DNA from: a bacterium
GTDB lineage: Bacteria; SZUA-182; SZUA-191; JAJRXT01
NCBI GenBank assembly: GCA_024277605.1
Contig: JAJRUU010000163.1
Coordinates: forward strand, 1 to 9,197
DNA: 9,197 bases
Direction of reading: 5' to 3'
Positions 6,821 to 9,197 of the stretch are shown one piece after another (position 1 is the first letter of the stretch; every line of letters begins with the position of its first letter). Under the pieces are notes generated by a model that did not search any database, was not told the DNA's origin, and saw nothing but the letters and a program-made list of their open reading frames with translations. The position numbers and the translations under genes are program-made.

Positions 6821-8233
6821 ATGAAAACTATATTAGGGTACCTTGAAAAATTAGCGATTTTCTTCGAGAACAAGGAGCGGCGAGTCGAAAAAGCGCAGTG
6901 TACATGCGGGTACATGAGCATTTTGAGACGAGCTGCGACACCGTCAATCGGAGAAAAGGCAATTGGGGACTGGTCCCCTTTTTCAAGGTACCCATTAGTC
7001 ATTGTCTTAAGCTGGGCCATAACCATTTGCAGTGCCCTTCCACTATATGCTGAGGATGCGTGGCCATTCCACGGGTTCATCCAGGGCTTGGCAAGTTTAA
7101 GGACAGCTACTGATGGCCCAACAGACAAGCAGTTTATCCTGCTGGAAGAACGCCTGCAACTGGAATTTTCGCATAACCTGCCTATTGAAGACCTTAATCT
7201 TTTCATCAAGTCCGACTTTATTAATGATGACGCTATAGAGCAGGAGGAAGACATCGATGTACGCGAAATGTATGTGGATTATTCTATCGGGGATATGGAT
7301 ATAAGGCTGGGTCGGCAAATCATTACCTGGGGAGTAGCTGATCGACTGTTTATTACCGATGTTTTCCCAAAATCATGGGTATCTTTTTATGCCGGAAGAC
7401 CGCTGCAATATCTCAAGATCGGCTCAGATGCAATAAAAATAAATTATTACCCGGAATCGCTTTCACTGGAATTGATAGCCATCCCGTTGTTCGCTCACGA
7501 TGATTTCCCCACCGCTGAACGAATGTTTTTCTTCGATCCGCTGCCTCAAACAAAAAAAGAAACCGCCGAACCGCCTGAAACAATAGAAAACACCCAACTA
7601 GGAATTCGTGTTAAGCGTTATTTTGGCGAATACGATATAACCCTGTACGCTTATCGGGGATATATGCTGCGTCCGGGAACCGGCATAATCCTGACGCCGG
7701 AACGCCTGACCTATATTTTCCCCAAGCTTAGCGTATATGGGATGACACTGCAACGTAACCTATTGAGCGGAGTATTGAGTATGGAGACCGCCTATTACGA
7801 CTCCCGGGAGGATCGGGATGGTGATAATCCACTCATAGATAACTCCCAACTGCGGTATTTAGCGGGCTTCGAGCGGGAGATGGCCTCAGAACTTACGCTT
7901 GGGGTGCAGTATTATATCGAACAAATGTTGGATTACACGCAATACACCGGGACGCTACCGCCAGGATTTCCCCGGCAAGACGAATTTGCCCACCTGGCGA
8001 CCCTGAACGTCAAGCAACAATTGCTGCATCAAACCTTGACCTTATCGCTGTTTAGCATATATAATTTTAATGATGAAGAAATATTTTTACAACCCGAAGT
8101 TAAATACAAATTCACCGATGCCCTATGGCTGGCAGTAGGGGCCAACGTTTTTGAAGGGGGAAAGGCCTATACCCGTATCGGTCAATTTGACAAAAACGAT
8201 AACATCTATACAATAATGCAGTATCACTTCTAA
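6821..8233 (+). CDS. Outer-membrane beta-barrel (DUF1302-like), signal peptide split by an in-frame MITE
   Basis: 470 residues. From residue 79 the protein shows alternating hydrophobic/polar beta-strands, the stretch MDIRLGRQIITWGVADRLFI typical of DUF1302/alginate-export-like barrels, and a C-terminal aromatic strand ending YTIMQYHF, the usual Bam-recognised terminus. Residues 6-59 are encoded by a 158-bp inserted element plus its 4-bp target duplication. Without them the N-terminus reads MKTILVIVLSWAITI followed by CSALPLYA|EDAWPF, a standard Sec signal peptide, which supports ATG 6821 as the original start. With the insertion the hydrophobic core is displaced to about residues 58-77, with a 57-residue basic leader. 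ATG 6914 inside the element could instead start a form with a 26-residue leader. No good ribosome site precedes either ATG. It is the fourth gene of the envelope operon; the probable role is an outer-membrane channel or acceptor. Confidence 0.82.
   Translation: MKTILGYLEKLAIFFENKERRVEKAQCTCGYMSILRRAATPSIGEKAIGDWSPFSRYPLVIVLSWAITICSALPLYAEDAWPFHGFIQGLASLRTATDGPTDKQFILLEERLQLEFSHNLPIEDLNLFIKSDFINDDAIEQEEDIDVREMYVDYSIGDMDIRLGRQIITWGVADRLFITDVFPKSWVSFYAGRPLQYLKIGSDAIKINYYPESLSLELIAIPLFAHDDFPTAERMFFFDPLPQTKKETAEPPETIENTQLGIRVKRYFGEYDITLYAYRGYMLRPGTGIILTPERLTYIFPKLSVYGMTLQRNLLSGVLSMETAYYDSREDRDGDNPLIDNSQLRYLAGFEREMASELTLGVQYYIEQMLDYTQYTGTLPPGFPRQDEFAHLATLNVKQQLLHQTLTLSLFSIYNFNDEEIFLQPEVKYKFTDALWLAVGANVFEGGKAYTRIGQFDKNDNIYTIMQYHF
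6836..6993. mobile_element. 158-bp MITE-like element inserted in the beta-barrel signal peptide
   Basis: Perfect 15-bp terminal inverted repeats, GGGTACCTTGAAAAA (6836-6850) and TTTTTCAAGGTACCC (6979-6993), are flanked by the direct repeat ATTA (6832-6835 and 6994-6997). It has no coding capacity of its own. Internal features are a hairpin GGGGAC-TG-GTCCCC (6965-6978) and repeated GTACATG. The insertion adds 162 bases (54 codons), contains no stop in the host frame and preserves the downstream frame. Removing the element and one ATTA restores an ordinary signal peptide, so the boundaries are well supported. It would need a transposase supplied elsewhere; which family is unknown. Confidence 0.9.
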
Positions 8234-8345
8234 CCCGATAAATTCGGGCAGGCATAGCCTGTTTGTTCAGGACGTTGGCTCATAAACCTTATCTCGCAAG
8301 GGGTGCCCTGCAAACCTAGTCTGAATTTATTAATAGATCGGGCTA
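8231..8345 (+). repeat. Stop-codon-associated repeat, 115-bp copy A
   Basis: Starts on the beta-barrel gene's TAA. It aligns without gaps to copy B (8947-9061) with 22 differences in 115 positions, mostly transitions. Ends TAACCCGAT and ATCGGGCTA are terminal inverted repeats with one mismatch. Two internal hairpins follow the left end: CCCGA/TCGGG and CAGGC-ATA-GCCTG. Confidence 0.8.
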
Positions 8346-8348
8346 AGA

Positions 8349-8377
8349 GGAGACAGGTTCCCTTTTTCAAAACACCC
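8349..8377 (+). repeat. Degenerate relic of the MITE right end
   Basis: 29 bases match the right end of the element at 6965-6993 with six differences, including the GGAGAC-AG-GTTCCC hairpin region and the CCCTTTTTCAA tract. No left end is visible nearby, so it looks like a decayed copy. It sits four bases after repeat copy A. Confidence 0.5.
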
Positions 8378-8425
8378 TTTAACGTAAAGATAAACGAGCC
8401 GGTTGCAAAAGTCCTGTTTGGGTAG

Positions 8426-8493
8426 TCGCAGGCTTTAGTCGGCGATTTGCAAGTCACACGAAAACACACGCCTTACGCAAACTAAAGTTTGCG
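8426..8493. repeat. Two neighbouring palindromes upstream of the OsmC-family gene
   Basis: TCGCAGGCTTTAGTCGGCGA (8426-8445) is an imperfect palindrome with a G-T wobble and an A-G mismatch. CGCAAAC-TAAA-GTTTGCG (8476-8493) is a perfect 7-bp hairpin. Both lie in the 323-base gap 8234-8556, which holds repeat copy A, the MITE relic and these palindromes but no gene. No T-run follows, so they look like dispersed palindromic repeats and not terminators. Confidence 0.45.
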
Positions 8494-8556
8494 GCTACAT
8501 TTAATTACAGTCACCTCATACTATACAGGTAAAAAAACAAAAAGGAGGGCGCATAA

Positions 8557-8949
8557 ATGATCGTTTTAACATTGGAGACTAAGAAACGTTTTAAGGCCGC
8601 AACCCGCGGACATGAGATCACAATTGATGTGCCGCCTGAAAAAGGCGGGGATGATCAGGGGATGATGCCCACTGAACTATATGCGAGTGCGTTATCCGCT
8701 TGCGTGGGAATTACCCTGGCTATCTGGCTTGAGAAAAACCAGCTTTCAACTGAAGGATTGACGGTTACCGCTAAAAACAAAATGAGCTTGTCCCCGCGAA
8801 AAATAGAGGCTGTTAGCTTAGGGGTCAGCCTGAAGCAGCGTCTTTCTCCCGAGCAGGAAAAAGAGCTGCAAGAATTACTTACGAATTGCCCGGTAATGCT
8901 ATCCTTAAAGCAGCCTCCGGCTATAGAAATGACTTTTAAAACTCCCTGA
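8557..8949 (+). CDS. OsmC/Ohr-family peroxide-detoxification protein
   Basis: A 130-residue cytosolic protein of usual family length. It has the two conserved cysteines of the OsmC/Ohr fold: Cys49 in the helix ALSACVGITLAIWLEK and Cys111 in TNCPVMLSLK. In the family these reduce hydroperoxides through a Cys-Cys cycle. The early region (GHEITIDVPPEKGGDDQGMMPTELYASAL) is the family's usual lead into the first cysteine. General OsmC family is more likely than Ohr, but the sub-type cannot be fixed by eye. The start is supported by AAAGGAGGG eight bases before ATG. It appears monocistronic, is bounded by repeat copies on both sides, and ends in a TGA that is the first codon of repeat copy B. No clear promoter is seen; the 8500-8530 region is only weakly promoter-like. 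Confidence 0.9.
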   Translation: MIVLTLETKKRFKAATRGHEITIDVPPEKGGDDQGMMPTELYASALSACVGITLAIWLEKNQLSTEGLTVTAKNKMSLSPRKIEAVSLGVSLKQRLSPEQEKELQELLTNCPVMLSLKQPPAIEMTFKTP

Positions 8950-9061
8950 CCCAAAGAATTTGGACAGGCACAGCCTGTTTCTTCAGAACGTTGGCTCATG
9001 GATCTTACCTCACAAGCGGTGTCTGGCGAACCCAGCCTGAATTTATGAATAGATCGGGCTA
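8947..9061 (+). repeat. Stop-codon-associated repeat, 115-bp copy B
   Basis: Starts on the OsmC-family gene's TGA and aligns gap-free with copy A. The first hairpin is kept by a paired change: G-C in copy A is A-T in copy B (CCAAA/TTTGG). The second hairpin CAGGC-ACA-GCCTG is unchanged in its stem. The right end TTTATGAATAGATCGGGCTA is followed directly by the insertion sequence. Confidence 0.8.
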
Positions 9062-9062
9062 G

Positions 9063-9197
9063 GAGCCTGTCGGACTTTGGAGCATACGTATGGTAAAATG
9101 GTGTAGTGAATAACATATACCATAAGGGGGTGGAATGGGCGCAAAGTTTATACAAGTTGATCGAGAGACGCCGTATTTGTTGCCGCCATCGATTCAA
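9063..9197 (+). mobile_element. Left end of an IS1182-like insertion sequence (partial)
   Basis: Placed by the transposase start at 9135 and by the abrupt end of repeat copy B. The exact left boundary is uncertain; GAGCCTGTCGGACTTTGG (from about 9064) is the likely terminal sequence. An inverted repeat TATGGTA (9089-9095) / TACCATA (9118-9124) lies in the leader. The right end is outside the window. Confidence 0.5.
9135..9197 (+). CDS. IS1182-family transposase, first 21 residues (partial)
   Basis: The reading frame MGAKFIQVDRETPYLLPPSI runs to the window edge. The pattern '(F)-x-x-x-D-R-x-x-P-Y-L-L-P-P-S' is the characteristic N-terminus of IS1182-type DDE transposases, normally continuing with a D-W-L-P segment just beyond this edge. 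A purine-rich AAGGGGGTGGA immediately upstream serves as ribosome site. Catalytic residues are not in view, so activity cannot be judged. Confidence 0.7.
   Translation, partial: MGAKFIQVDRETPYLLPPSIQ

Noticed and set aside
8231..9061. CRISPR array
   Set aside because: The repeated units are 115 bp, only two full copies exist about 700 bases apart, and a gene lies between them; there is no regular spacer pattern.
8655..9197. 180-codon minus-strand open frame over the OsmC-family gene and repeat copy B
   Set aside because: It overlaps a well-supported gene on the other strand and derives its tail from the repeat; no ribosome site or family motif.

Overview
The window comes from a bacterium with an outer membrane. 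It carries a signal-peptide-bearing outer-membrane beta-barrel, a periplasmic lipoprotein-sorting (LolA-like) protein and an MMPL/RND transporter. Moderate base composition, strong AAGGAGG-type ribosome sites and an IHF/HU-type DNA-binding protein fit Desulfobacterota (former Deltaproteobacteria) or a diderm Firmicutes lineage. I cannot name the genus.

Layout. (1) 1-875, minus: the N-terminal 291 residues of an unrecognised, visibly AT-rich gene running off the left edge, with its own promoter (931-959); it looks acquired. (2) 876-1357: no gene. It holds that promoter, one solitary repeat end (1112-1131) and a GC-richer stretch with two perfect hairpins. (3) 1358-2161, minus: a probable alpha/beta-hydrolase lipoprotein. 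(4) 2162-2470: a divergent control region with tandem promoter-like sites and inverted repeats. (5) 2471-3183: an IHF/HU-like protein followed by a small phasin-like protein with a histone-H1-like Lys/Ala/Pro tail. (6) 3266-8233: an envelope operon of a DUF2892 membrane protein, an MMPL/RND transporter, a LolA_2-type periplasmic protein and a DUF1302-like outer-membrane beta-barrel. Together these suggest movement of a lipid or other hydrophobic compound across the envelope. (7) 8557-8949: an OsmC-family thiol peroxidase-like protein. (8) 9063-9197: the start of an IS1182-like insertion sequence cut by the right edge.

Three features stand out. The transporter has a single in-frame amber codon (4543-4545) in an otherwise intact 2.3-kb frame. 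The beta-barrel gene has been invaded by a 158-bp MITE-like element (6836-6993) with perfect 15-bp terminal inverted repeats and a 4-bp target duplication. The insertion adds exactly 54 in-frame codons in the middle of the signal peptide, and removing it restores a textbook signal peptide. A second repeat family (about 115 bp, ends TARCCCGAT) occurs three times, each copy starting exactly on the stop codon of the preceding gene (5866, 8231, 8947), plus one solitary end at 1112-1131.

No tRNA, rRNA, CRISPR array or replication origin was seen.
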